Both the position numbers and the translations under genes were made by a program. 64,000 nt of DNA from Burkholderiales bacterium. GTDB taxonomy: Bacteria; Pseudomonadota; Gammaproteobacteria; Burkholderiales; Burkholderiaceae_C. The stretch covers positions 1-64,000 of the forward strand of contig JACRAZ010000047.1 in the NCBI GenBank assembly GCA_016213205.1. The letters are read 5' to 3'. Position 1 is the first letter of the stretch. Every line of letters starts with the position of its first letter. This document shows positions 9,293 to 18,889 of the stretch, one piece after another. Below the pieces are notes generated by a model that searched no databases, had not been told where the DNA came from, and saw only the letters and a list, made by a program, of their open reading frames with translations.

Positions 9293-11530
9293 TCAGCGGC
9301 CACCGGTGGCGGTGGCCAGCACGGTGCCGCGCCCGCCGGCCACCCAGACGGTGGCCGCATCCAGCGCATGCACCGTGTGCAGCGTGGCCGAACTGCCGCT
9401 GTCCTGGCGCTGCCAGGTCTGGCCGCCATCGGTGGTGGCGAGCACCAGGCCGCCCTCTCCCACGAGCCAGCCGGTGCGCGCGTCGATGAACCAGAGGCCA
9501 CGCAGCTCACTGCCGGCGGGCACCGGCATCGGCACCCAGGTCGTGCCCCCGTCGCTGCTGCGTGACAGGCGCGACGAGTCCTGCGGCTCGATGCGCCAGA
9601 GCGTGCTGCCATCGGCCGAGGCCACGGGCCACACCGACTCCTTCGATTCGGTGGCCTGCCAGGTCTGGCCACCATCGGCCGTGGCGAAGGCCTGGCCATC
9701 GGTGGACAGGGCCCAGCCGCGCAGCGCACCGCGGAAACGCAAGACCGAGAGCGAGGCCATCGCCTGTGGCCGCGGGGCGGGGGCCCAGGTCTTGCCACCG
9801 TCGGTGCTGCGCAGCAGGCAACCGTGCACCAGCGCCCAGCCCTGCCCGCCACCGGTGAACTGCAGGCTGCCGCTGGCGCCATTGCAGACCAGTGCCTCAC
9901 CCGCACGGCGCAGCCATTGGCGGCCGCCGTCGGCGGTGTCGAACCAGGTGCCGCGGTCGTCCAGCGCAATGCCCCGCTGGGCGTCGGCCATCACCAGCCC
10001 GACGAAGTTCGTCTGCGCCAGGTCTTCACGCAGGCTGCCCGGTGCCGGCCACCAGTGCCGCCCACCATCGACCGAACGGTAGTGCGCCGACAGGCTCGTG
10101 AGCCGCAATGCGCCGCCCGGTTCACGCTGCAGCGTGTAGCCGCTGCTCGAGTCGTCGGGGTTGGCCAGCGCGCGCCAGGTGCGCCCGCCGTCCTCGGTGA
10201 GCTGCAGCTGCCCGCCCACCATCGCCCACAGGCTGTCGGGGTCCAGCGCGGTGGGCTGCACGCGCTGCCCAGCCTGTGCCGGCACCACCACGGTCGACCA
10301 GGTCTTGGCGCCATCTTCGGTGCGCAGCACCGTGCTGCCGCTCACGCTCCAGCCGGTGCCTTGGGCCGACAAGGTCAGGCTGCCCAGCGCAGTTGCCCCG
10401 CTGTCCGCCGGCAGCGACACGGTCCATTGTTCGACCGTCACCCCGCCATCGCGGCTGTGATGCAGCGTGTTTCCCGTGCTGGAAGTGTTGTTGCTGCCGT
10501 GGTACCAGATGTCGAGCGCTGCGCCCTCGCTCACGTAGACGTACCGCGGCAGCCCAGGCACATCGATGCGGGTGAGTCCCAGGTCGGTGGAGTACCCAGG
10601 TCTTGTGCCGTTGTAGATCCACCCAGCTGGCTCCCACAGGGTCCCACCCGGCTGAACCTGGTCCGGTGCCACTGCCGACAGGCGCCAGTTCGCCCCACCG
10701 TCCGTGGTGATCCAGGCAAACGAACCACGCGCACTGGTGCGCGGGTTGAACACGGTGATGCGGGCCATCACCGTGTCCGGGCCCAACACCCACAGGCGAT
10801 CAAAGTCGCTGTACGTGGTCGTCTCGATGGCGGCGCGCGGCGTCACCACCGTCTGCCAGGTCTGCCCGCCATCGCGCGTGCGGGCCAGCAGGCCCCGGCG
10901 ACTCGACAGCGCCCAGCCATTGCGGGTGTCGGCGAACGCCACGCGGGTGAGCGTGCCGTCCGGCACATCGGGCAGGCGTTGCCAGGTCTGGCCACCGTCC
11001 TGGCTGGACCACAGCTGTCCGGCTTGCGCCGTGGCCCAGCCCCGGTTCCGGTCCAGGAAGAACACATCCAGCACGGCGTCGCCGTTGGGTTGTGGCGCCT
11101 GCCAGCACCAGCCTGTGTTGGCGGCACCGGTGCACTGCAGGTCCCGCACCATCGCGAACCGGCCCACCTGCACGCCGGCCTGCGCGGTGATGCGCTGGCC
11201 GGCGCTGTTGCTCACGGATAACGTCACTGTGTAGCGGCCCGGCGCGGCATAGCTGTGCGCCGGCCGGGCCTGCGTGGCGCCGGTGCCGTCGCCGAAATCC
11301 CAGCTGAAGCTCAGGCCCGTGCGGCCCTCGCCCAGGTCGGAGGACAGCGCCAGCGCCACACCCGGCTCGGCCTGGCTGGGGGCGTTCACGTTCAGGCTGA
11401 CGGGCAGCGTGGCTGGCGTCTCGATATTGCCTCCGCCTCCGCCTCCGCCTCCGCCCCCGCCACCGCAGCCGGCCATCGCGGTCACGGCAGCGCACAGCAG
11501 CCGGACAAGCTGGATACGCATGGAAGTCAT
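9293..11530 (-). CDS. PKD-domain and BNR/Ycf48-type beta-propeller lipoprotein (copy A)
   Basis: 745 residues from the ATG at 11530, chosen because GGAGG lies 7 bases upstream. A lipoprotein signal ends at AMAGC and is followed by twelve glycines coded by a hexanucleotide repeat. A PKD domain (about 40-125, SFSWDFGDG motif) precedes a long array with about a dozen Asp-Gly-Gly-x-x-Trp BNR/Asp-box signatures, as in Ycf48-like and sialidase-type propellers. Family knowledge suggests extracellular or surface protein binding rather than catalysis; no sialidase active-site pattern was recognised. It is the last of three tandem paralogs on this strand, 41 bases after copy B. Stretches are almost identical to copy B at DNA level. 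Confidence 0.85.
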   Translation of the reverse strand: MTSMRIQLVRLLCAAVTAMAGCGGGGGGGGGGGGNIETPATLPVSLNVNAPSQAEPGVALALSSDLGEGRTGLSFSWDFGDGTGATQARPAHSYAAPGRYTVTLSVSNSAGQRITAQAGVQVGRFAMVRDLQCTGAANTGWCWQAPQPNGDAVLDVFFLDRNRGWATAQAGQLWSSQDGGQTWQRLPDVPDGTLTRVAFADTRNGWALSSRRGLLARTRDGGQTWQTVVTPRAAIETTTYSDFDRLWVLGPDTVMARITVFNPRTSARGSFAWITTDGGANWRLSAVAPDQVQPGGTLWEPAGWIYNGTRPGYSTDLGLTRIDVPGLPRYVYVSEGAALDIWYHGSNNTSSTGNTLHHSRDGGVTVEQWTVSLPADSGATALGSLTLSAQGTGWSVSGSTVLRTEDGAKTWSTVVVPAQAGQRVQPTALDPDSLWAMVGGQLQLTEDGGRTWRALANPDDSSSGYTLQREPGGALRLTSLSAHYRSVDGGRHWWPAPGSLREDLAQTNFVGLVMADAQRGIALDDRGTWFDTADGGRQWLRRAGEALVCNGASGSLQFTGGGQGWALVHGCLLRSTDGGKTWAPAPRPQAMASLSVLRFRGALRGWALSTDGQAFATADGGQTWQATESKESVWPVASADGSTLWRIEPQDSSRLSRSSDGGTTWVPMPVPAGSELRGLWFIDARTGWLVGEGGLVLATTDGGQTWQRQDSGSSATLHTVHALDAATVWVAGGRGTVLATATGGR
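11430..11453. repeat. CCTCCG hexanucleotide repeat (4 copies) coding polyglycine
   Basis: Four perfect CCTCCG units (GGAGGC-type codons on the minus strand), continued by degenerate units, code the glycine run directly after the lipobox cysteine of copy A. Gain or loss of units stays in frame and would change only the tether length. Confidence 0.85.
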
Positions 11531-11571
11531 TCGCTCGCCTCCGGAAATTGGACGTCGTGGGTTCATTCAGA

Positions 11572-13797
11572 TCATTGGCCGCCGGTGGCACTGGCCAGCA
11601 CCGTGCCGCGATCGCCGGCCACCCACACCGTGGCCGCATCCAGCGCGTACACCACGCTCAGGCGCGCGCTGCTGCCACTGCCTTGCCGCTGCCAGGTCAG
11701 CCCGCCATCGGTGGTGGCGAGCACCAGACCGGCACTGCCAACCAGCCAGCCGACGCGGGCATTCACGAACCAGAGGGCGCGGTATTCGTTGCCCTGCGGC
11801 ACGGCCACCGTCTGCCAACTGGCGCCGCCATCGCTGCTGCGCGACAGGGAGGCCGTGTACGGTGTGTCCATGCGCCACAGCGTGCTGCCATCGGCCGCGG
11901 CCACGGCCTGCACCGCGCCAGCGGCCGCATCCGAGGCCTGCCAGGTCAGCCCGCCATCGGTGGTGGCGAAACCCTGTCCACTGGTGGCCACGGCCCAGCC
12001 ACGCTGCGGGCCGTGAAAACGCAGCGCCGAGAGCTCGGCCATCGCCTCCGGTCGCGCTGCCTGGGCCCAGGTCCGCCCCTGGTCGGTGCTGCGCATCAGG
12101 CAGCCGTTCACCAGCGCCCAGCCCTGCCCGCCGCCGGTGAACTGCAGGCTGCCACTGGCGCCCGAGCAGTCAACCGGTGCGCCTGAGCGCCGCTGCCACT
12201 GCCGGCCGCCATCGGCGGTGTCGAACCAGATGCCGTTCTGGTCGAGCGCCATGCCGCGCTGCGGGTCCGCGAACGCGAGCCCGACGAACGTCGTAGAGGC
12301 CTGATCCCGGCGCAGGCTGCCGGGTGCGGGCCACCAGTGGCGGCCGCCATCCATCGAGCGGTACTGCGCCGACGAAGTCCGCAACCGCAACGCACCGCCC
12401 GGGTCCCGGGCAAGCTCGACATTGGTGCTGGAGTCGTCGGGATGGGTCAGCACGCGCCAGCTGCGGCCACCGTCTTCGGTGAGCTGAATCTGCCGGTGGG
12501 TCATCGCCCACAGGCTGTCGGGGTCGAGCGCGTGAGGCCACACCGAGGACGGGTCATCGACGGACGCCACGGGAACGGAGACACGCGACCAGGTCTTCGC
12601 GCCATCCTCGGTGCGCAGCGCCGTCGGACCGCTGGTCGACCAACCCGTGCCCTGCGGTGACAACGCGAGCCGGAACCCACTCGGGCTGACGCCCGACGGC
12701 GGTGTGAACGGCCAGCGTTCGAAGCTCAGCCCGCCATCGCGGCTTCGAAAGATGTAGGCCGGGGTCTCGGGCATCGCGTAGTCGTGGGCGATGCTCCAGA
12801 CATCCAGCGCGCTGGCGACGTCCACACCCGCATTCCAGGGCAGGCCTGAGAAGGGCGCATGGCTCAACCCCAGATCGGCAGACTTGCCGGCCCACGTCGG
12901 CGGCGCTTCCACATACCCGGTCTGCCATAGCGAGCCATCGGGCAGCGCCAGATCGGGCACCAGCGCGGGGTGGCGCCAACTGGCACCGCCGTCGGTGGTG
13001 ATCGACGTGACGGCCCACACGTACTTGGTGAGTGGCGGCGTGTAACCCGAGCCGACGACCACCACCGTCTCGCGGTTCACCAGCAGCATCCTGTGGTAGC
13101 CCCGGAACGACGCGTCATCGGTGTCGGGCGTGGTCACGGTTTGCCACGAGCGTCCGCCGTCGCGGGTGCGGGCCAATCGCGCCCGAACATCGGTCAAGGC
13201 CCAACCGTTTTCGGCATCGGCGAAGGCCACCCGGGTCAGCGAATGGCCGGTCACGTCCGGCAGGCGTTGCCAGTGTTCGCCGCCGTCGCTGCTGGCCCAC
13301 ACGCGACCACCTTCGCCCACCGCCCAGCCGCGCTGGGCATCGAGAAAGAACACATCGTCGGTGCGCAAGCCGTCCGGCAAGGGCGCCTGCCAGCACCAGC
13401 CCATGTTGGCGGTGCCCGTGCACTGCCGGTCCCGCACCATCGCGAAGCGGCCCACCTGCACGCTGGCCTGCGCGCTGACGCGCTGGCCCGCGCTGTTGCT
13501 CACGGCTAACGTCACGGTGTAGCGGCCCGGCTGGGCGTAGGCGTGTCCGGGCTGAGCCTGGGTGCTGCTGCCGCCGTCGCCGAAGTCCCAGCTGAAGCTC
13601 AGGCCCGTGCGGCCCGCACCCAGGTCGGAGGCCCAGGTCACTGTCGCGCCCGGCTCGGCCTGCGCGGGCGCGCTGAGGGCCAGGCTGGTGGGCAGCGCGG
13701 CGGGCGTCTCGGTGGCACCGCCGCCGCCACCGCAACCCGCCAGGGTCAGCACCACCAGCGCCGCCCAGGCACCGCGTTGAATGGCCAGCATGTTCAT
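11572..13797 (-). CDS. PKD-domain and BNR/Ycf48-type beta-propeller lipoprotein (copy B)
   Basis: 741 residues from the ATG at 13797; AGGAG lies upstream near 13810. The signal ends in lipobox LAGC followed by five glycines. The layout matches copy A: a PKD domain (SFSWDFGDG), the shared VQVGRFAMVRD linker with paired cysteines, then about twelve BNR-type repeats. It is 37 bases downstream of copy C and 41 upstream of copy A, so one transcript is likely. Identity with copy A is much higher than with copy C, pointing to a more recent duplication or gene conversion. Probable periplasmic or surface adhesion or assembly protein; function not known. Confidence 0.85.
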   Translation of the reverse strand: MNMLAIQRGAWAALVVLTLAGCGGGGGATETPAALPTSLALSAPAQAEPGATVTWASDLGAGRTGLSFSWDFGDGGSSTQAQPGHAYAQPGRYTVTLAVSNSAGQRVSAQASVQVGRFAMVRDRQCTGTANMGWCWQAPLPDGLRTDDVFFLDAQRGWAVGEGGRVWASSDGGEHWQRLPDVTGHSLTRVAFADAENGWALTDVRARLARTRDGGRSWQTVTTPDTDDASFRGYHRMLLVNRETVVVVGSGYTPPLTKYVWAVTSITTDGGASWRHPALVPDLALPDGSLWQTGYVEAPPTWAGKSADLGLSHAPFSGLPWNAGVDVASALDVWSIAHDYAMPETPAYIFRSRDGGLSFERWPFTPPSGVSPSGFRLALSPQGTGWSTSGPTALRTEDGAKTWSRVSVPVASVDDPSSVWPHALDPDSLWAMTHRQIQLTEDGGRSWRVLTHPDDSSTNVELARDPGGALRLRTSSAQYRSMDGGRHWWPAPGSLRRDQASTTFVGLAFADPQRGMALDQNGIWFDTADGGRQWQRRSGAPVDCSGASGSLQFTGGGQGWALVNGCLMRSTDQGRTWAQAARPEAMAELSALRFHGPQRGWAVATSGQGFATTDGGLTWQASDAAAGAVQAVAAADGSTLWRMDTPYTASLSRSSDGGASWQTVAVPQGNEYRALWFVNARVGWLVGSAGLVLATTDGGLTWQRQGSGSSARLSVVYALDAATVWVAGDRGTVLASATGGQ

Positions 13798-13834
13798 GTG
13801 GACGGTTCTCCTGTGTCGCATCGATGCCTCGGGC

Positions 13835-16309
13835 TCAGCGCCCGCCGGTGGCGGTGGCCAGGATCACCCCGCCCGTGCCGGCCACCCAGGCCGTGGCGGT
13901 GTCCTTGGCGAAAACGGCAAACAGGCTGTGCTCGGTGCCGCTGTCCTGCGCCACCCAGGTGGTCCCGCCGTCGTCGGTGCGCAGCACGAGGCCGCGGTCG
14001 CCGACGATCCAGCCGATGCGTGCATCGACGAAGTGCACCGCATTGAGCGTGGGCAGGCCCGCCGGCAGCACCACCGCCTGCCAGGTCAGCCCCCCATCGA
14101 CGCTGCGCAACAAAGGCTCGTGACGGGATTCGCGCAACAGCCAAGCCCTCCGCGTGTCGGTGAAGCTCAGGGCTCGAATGCCGCCGACCCTATCGTCGGC
14201 CGCACGCACCTGTTGCCAACGCGCGCCACCATCAACGGTGCGCCAGATGCTGCCGTCCCACCGCGCGCTGAGGCCCAGCAAGGTGTCGGCGAAGCGCACG
14301 CGTTCGTAGTCGCTGGCACCGACGAACTCGCCTAGGTCGGCCCACTGCTGCCCACCGTCCAGGGTGCTGGCCAGGCGCTGCGAGCACCAAACAAGACCGC
14401 CTTCGCGGGAGCAGTCCTGCAACACGGCCCATCCATGCCGATCGTCAACGAACTGGGCCGCGCGCACGTCCCCGTTCAGCGGGGCTGAGAAGGTCACTGC
14501 TCGCCAGGTCTGCCCCCGGTCGGTGCTGCGCCGAAGCTGGCCGCCTGTCACCATCCAGCCGGTGCCATCCGGCGTGAAACCCAGCTCCCGCGCGTACGAC
14601 CATGCGGTGCGTTCCTGGGCGGCTCGCGGCACCCAGCTGCGGCCGCCATCGTCGGTGTCCAGCAAGGCGCCGTTCTGGCCCAATGCGAACCCGCGCCGTG
14701 CGTCCAGGAACCACAGGCTGCCGATGCTCACCTGGGCCGGGCCGGCCACCACGCCGGGCAGGGCTGTCCAGCGCTGGCCGTTGTCCAGCGAGACATGGAC
14801 GCGCCGCGGCGCACTGCCGAACCCGGCCACGAGCACACCGCCCGGCTCGCGCCGCAGCAGCACAGGGGCCTCGGATTCACCCGGCACGTCCAGCCCACGC
14901 CAGCTCGTGCCGGCGTCCACGCTCAACAGCGCCTGCGCGTGGGAGACGCGCAGCATCACCGTCCGGTCATCCAGCATCACACCCGAGTCGCGCGGCAGTT
15001 CCGCATCGTCGAACCAGACGCCCGGCACCGTATGCAGCACCCAGTGGCGGCCGCCATCGTCGGTGCGCAGCAGGCGGCGCCGTGGCGTTGCCGGTGCCGG
15101 TGGCACGACCTTGGTGTCTCCGACCGATGCGCCCTTCCCGTCGATTGGCTGGATGACCGAGGGCTCGGCAACCGAGGCCCAGCCCTGCCCACCGGGCAGC
15201 AGCACCGCGCTCATCAGACCCCAGCCCGCCACCTCGGCCGGCCACACCACCGGCGTGGCCGTCCAGGTGCGCCCGCCGTCGGCACTGTGAAAGTGCTGGC
15301 GCCGGTAGGTGGTGTCCCACTTGCCGGGTTCGACGGGCACATCGGCCAGCACACGCAGGTTGGTGTCGTCGCCCAGTGCCATGGCCTGCACGATGGCGCC
15401 CGCCGGACCCCAGCCGAGCGCCAGTTCGCTGCCCAGGCCGCGGTCACGCGAGACACGAAGTCCTGATGCATCCCAGCCCCACAGTGCGCCATGGCTGCCC
15501 ACCACCGGGGACACGATCTGCGAAGGCCGCCAGCTGCGGCCACCGTCGGGCGATACCGCGGTGGTGGGGGTGAGCGGCGCAAGCATGCCGCTGGCGACGA
15601 GCGTGGCGCCGCCCTCCAGCACCTCGAGCGTGTCCACGCGCCCCATCGGCACTTCGCCGATGGCCTGCCAGCTCACGCCGCCATCGGCGGTGCGCATCAG
15701 GCGGGTGCTGTGGTAGCCCACGGCCCAGCCGGTGCGGGCATCGAGAAACCGCAGCAGGCGGATGCCTTCCGGCATCGGCGCGGCCAGCCGTTGCCAACTC
15801 AGGCCGCCATCGACCGTGCGCCAGAGCGCACCCGCCTCGCCGGACGCCCAGGCGTGCCGGGCATCGGCAAAGCTCACTGCCCGCACGTCGCTGGCAAAGG
15901 GCAATGGCGATTGCCAGCACCAGCCGCTGTCCCGGCTCTGGCTGCACTGGCGCCCGGCCACCATCGCGTAGTGGCCGCTGCGCACGGTGGTCCGGGCCTG
16001 GGCCTGCTCGCCGGCAGCGTTGCGCACGCTCAGCGTCACCACATGGTCACCCGGCTGTGCGAACACGTGGGTGGGCTCGGCTTGCGTGCTGGACTGCCCG
16101 TCGCCAAACGTCCATTCGACGCTGAGCCCGTTCAGGTCGCCACCCAGCGACGAGCGCAGCACCACGGGCTGGCCCAGTTCGACCGCGGTGGCCGAAACAA
16201 CCTGCAGATCACGCGGCACCGGCACCGGCGCCTCGTCGTCACCGGCACAGGCGGCCAGCGCAGCCATCACCCACGGCAGCGCCCATCGGCGCCCCAATGA
16301 ACCGATCAT
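13835..16309 (-). CDS. PKD-domain and BNR/Ycf48-type beta-propeller lipoprotein (copy C)
   Basis: 824 residues from the ATG at 16309. An in-frame GTG at 16315 overlaps the GGGAG ribosome-binding site and is less likely. Lipobox LAAC is followed by an acidic stretch (AGDDEAP), not a glycine run. A PKD domain (WTFGDGQSS region) and a longer propeller array follow, with many DGGxxW signatures. It is the first gene of the three-gene tandem set and the most divergent. Its promoter should lie in the 227-base gap shared with the divergent DUF1800 gene. No catalytic residues were recognised. Confidence 0.83.
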   Translation of the reverse strand: MIGSLGRRWALPWVMAALAACAGDDEAPVPVPRDLQVVSATAVELGQPVVLRSSLGGDLNGLSVEWTFGDGQSSTQAEPTHVFAQPGDHVVTLSVRNAAGEQAQARTTVRSGHYAMVAGRQCSQSRDSGWCWQSPLPFASDVRAVSFADARHAWASGEAGALWRTVDGGLSWQRLAAPMPEGIRLLRFLDARTGWAVGYHSTRLMRTADGGVSWQAIGEVPMGRVDTLEVLEGGATLVASGMLAPLTPTTAVSPDGGRSWRPSQIVSPVVGSHGALWGWDASGLRVSRDRGLGSELALGWGPAGAIVQAMALGDDTNLRVLADVPVEPGKWDTTYRRQHFHSADGGRTWTATPVVWPAEVAGWGLMSAVLLPGGQGWASVAEPSVIQPIDGKGASVGDTKVVPPAPATPRRRLLRTDDGGRHWVLHTVPGVWFDDAELPRDSGVMLDDRTVMLRVSHAQALLSVDAGTSWRGLDVPGESEAPVLLRREPGGVLVAGFGSAPRRVHVSLDNGQRWTALPGVVAGPAQVSIGSLWFLDARRGFALGQNGALLDTDDGGRSWVPRAAQERTAWSYARELGFTPDGTGWMVTGGQLRRSTDRGQTWRAVTFSAPLNGDVRAAQFVDDRHGWAVLQDCSREGGLVWCSQRLASTLDGGQQWADLGEFVGASDYERVRFADTLLGLSARWDGSIWRTVDGGARWQQVRAADDRVGGIRALSFTDTRRAWLLRESRHEPLLRSVDGGLTWQAVVLPAGLPTLNAVHFVDARIGWIVGDRGLVLRTDDGGTTWVAQDSGTEHSLFAVFAKDTATAWVAGTGGVILATATGGR

Positions 16310-16536
16310 CGTCACTCCCTGAACTTGTTGTGGGCGCGATTGTGCCGAGCGGCCGGCGCGGCGATGTGCCGGCGATCACATCGAACCGGTCTGTCGGCCA
16401 GCCGGGCCCGGGCGCAGCGGTCGATGACGGAATTCACGCCGCGCCGCGGCGCCGCCGGCTCTTGCCTTTCGATACCAATGCTCACGCCTGCGGCGCACGC
16501 CCTTCCTAGACTGCGCGCTTCAAAGGGGCTCCTGGC

Positions 16537-18876
16537 ATGAACGTTTTCAAGCGCCTGTTTCTCACTGCGCTGCCGCTGTTTCTGGCCGCCGCGCAGGCAT
16601 TGGCCGGCGACATCACGGTCTACAGCAACTACAACATGCCGGTGGGCACCGGCCGCGGGCTCACGGCCTATGTGCCGCTGTCGCCCAACACGGTGAGCTG
16701 GACGGTCAATGGCATTCCCGGCGGCAATGCCATGGTGGGCACCGTCAGTGCCAAGGGCTTCTTCACCGCGCCGGCCACGGTGCCCATGCCCAACACCGTG
16801 ACCGTGCGCGCCACCAGCACCGCCTACCCTGCCAAGTACGGTGAGGCGGTGATGACGATCACCCAGGTGCCGCCGCACCTGTGGAGCAGCTCACCGGCCA
16901 GCGTGGGCGTTGGCGCGTTCACGCTGCGGCTCAATGGCTCGGGCTTCACCCGCGACGTGGTGGTCACCCTCGGCGGCACGGTGCTGGCCCGCACGGTGAA
17001 CTCCGCCACCCAGATCACCGCCACCGGCAGCGCCACCGCCACGCAGGCCGGCACCAGCCTGCCGCTGGTGGTGAGCCAGGTGGGCAACGGCGCCACGCGC
17101 AGCGAGACGGTGATGGTCGCCGTCTCCGGCAGCACCAGCCCACCGCCCACGCCCACGGTCAATGTCAGCCTGGCGCCCACCAGCGTGGCGCTCGCGCCCT
17201 CGGCCACCCAGGCCTTTGCGGCCACTGTGAGCGGCAGCACCAACACCGCGGTGAGCTGGTCGGTCAATGGCGTGGCCGGCGGCAATGCCACGGTGGGCAC
17301 GGTCAGCGCCGCGGGCCTCTACACGGCCCCGGCCCAGGTGCCCAGCCCGGCCACCGTGACGCTGCGCGCCACCGCGGCGGCCAGCAGCAGCGCCGTGGCC
17401 AGCGCCAGCATCACGATCAACGGGCCGGTGAACCCCGGCACCGGCCAGGGCACCGCAGACCTGGCCGCGGCGCGCTTCCTGGAGCAGGCCGCCTTCGGCC
17501 CCACGCCAGCCGCGCTGGCGCGGGTGAAGCAGGTCGGCCCCGAGGCCTGGCTGGCCGAGCAGTTCACGATGGCCGAAACACCGATCAGCAACCCGGTGAA
17601 CGACAACCGCATCGTGCAATCGCAATACCTGAACCGGCTGGCCACGGCGCCGGACCAGCTGCGGCAGAAGGTGGCCTACGCCCTGTCCGAGGTCATCGTG
17701 ATCTCGATGAACAAGAACAACTATGCCGAGCAGATGGCGCCCTATCTGCAGATCCTGAGCCGGCACGCCTTCGGCAACTACCGCGCGCTGCTGGGCGAGA
17801 TTGCCATCAGCCCGCAGATGGGCAAGTACCTCGACCTGGCCAACAGCAACAAGCCCATGGGCGGCAACGGCGGGGCGAACGAGAACTTCGCGCGTGAGCT
17901 GCTGCAGCTGTTCACGATCGGCCTCTACCGGCTCAACCTCGACGGCTCGGTGCAGCTCGATGCGGCTGGCCAGCCGGTACCGGCCTACGACCAGGCCACC
18001 GTGGGCCAGCTGGCACTGGCCTTCACCGGCTGGACCTACGCGGGCAGCGGCACCAACAACTGGGAGAACTTCTCCGGCCCGATGGTGCCGCGCGACGTGA
18101 ACCACGACATGCGCGCCAAGGCCCTGCTGGGCTGCAGCCTGCCGGCCAACCAGAGCACCCAGCAGGACATGGACGCGGCGCTGAACTGCATCTTCGCGCA
18201 CCCCAACGTCGGCCCCTTCCTCGCCACGCGGCTGATCCGCAGCCTGGTCAAGAGCAACCCCACGCCGGCCTACATCCAGCGCGTGGCCACGGTGTTCAAC
18301 AACAACGGCAGCGGCGTGCGCGGCGACCTGCGGGCCACCGTGCGCGCGATCCTGCTCGATGCCGAGGCCCGCAACGACACGGCCGATGCCAGCAGCGGCA
18401 AACTGAAGGAGCCGATCTACCACATCGTCTCGATGCTGCGCGCGCTCGGCGGCTCGATCAGCGCCACCAACCAGTCGGCCTGGAGCTTCAGCCGCACGGC
18501 GCAGACACCGCTGGCACCGCCCTCGGTGTTCAGCTTCTATTCGCCGCTGTTCCGCGCGCCGAAGACCACGCTGTACGGCCCCGAGTTCCAGATCTACACG
18601 CCCACCGAAGCCGTGCTGCGCGGCAACTTCATCTGGCAGATCCTCAGCAACCCGGGGGCCGATTTCCCGCTGGACCTCTCGCGCTTCGTGAACCTGGGCG
18701 GCGACATCCCCGGGCTCATCAACGCGGTGGACCAGACCCTGCTGTACGGCCGCATGAGCGCCGCCATGCGCCAGAGCCTGGCCACCGCCATCGCCGCGCA
18801 GCAGGGCAACCAGAACCGCGCGTGGACCGCGCTGTACCTCACGCTGCTGTCCGGCCAGCACGCCGTCCAGTACTGA
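16537..18876 (+). CDS. DUF1800 family protein with N-terminal Ig-like domains
   Basis: 779 residues with a signal peptide ending ALA before GDITV. Two bacterial Ig-like modules are recognisable by nearly identical cores (VNGIPGGNAMVGTVSAKGF near residue 50 and VNGVAGGNATVGTVSAAGL near 245), with an IPT-like segment between them. The DUF1800 domain runs from about 308 to the end, opening with ARFLEQAAFGPT and including FARELLQLFTIGLY. DUF1800 and DUF1501 genes are usually adjacent, as here (13 bases apart). The pair is exported, and its biochemical role is not established. Confidence 0.88.
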   Translation: MNVFKRLFLTALPLFLAAAQALAGDITVYSNYNMPVGTGRGLTAYVPLSPNTVSWTVNGIPGGNAMVGTVSAKGFFTAPATVPMPNTVTVRATSTAYPAKYGEAVMTITQVPPHLWSSSPASVGVGAFTLRLNGSGFTRDVVVTLGGTVLARTVNSATQITATGSATATQAGTSLPLVVSQVGNGATRSETVMVAVSGSTSPPPTPTVNVSLAPTSVALAPSATQAFAATVSGSTNTAVSWSVNGVAGGNATVGTVSAAGLYTAPAQVPSPATVTLRATAAASSSAVASASITINGPVNPGTGQGTADLAAARFLEQAAFGPTPAALARVKQVGPEAWLAEQFTMAETPISNPVNDNRIVQSQYLNRLATAPDQLRQKVAYALSEVIVISMNKNNYAEQMAPYLQILSRHAFGNYRALLGEIAISPQMGKYLDLANSNKPMGGNGGANENFARELLQLFTIGLYRLNLDGSVQLDAAGQPVPAYDQATVGQLALAFTGWTYAGSGTNNWENFSGPMVPRDVNHDMRAKALLGCSLPANQSTQQDMDAALNCIFAHPNVGPFLATRLIRSLVKSNPTPAYIQRVATVFNNNGSGVRGDLRATVRAILLDAEARNDTADASSGKLKEPIYHIVSMLRALGGSISATNQSAWSFSRTAQTPLAPPSVFSFYSPLFRAPKTTLYGPEFQIYTPTEAVLRGNFIWQILSNPGADFPLDLSRFVNLGGDIPGLINAVDQTLLYGRMSAAMRQSLATAIAAQQGNQNRAWTALYLTLLSGQHAVQY

Positions 18877-18889
18877 CCGGGGCCGCACC

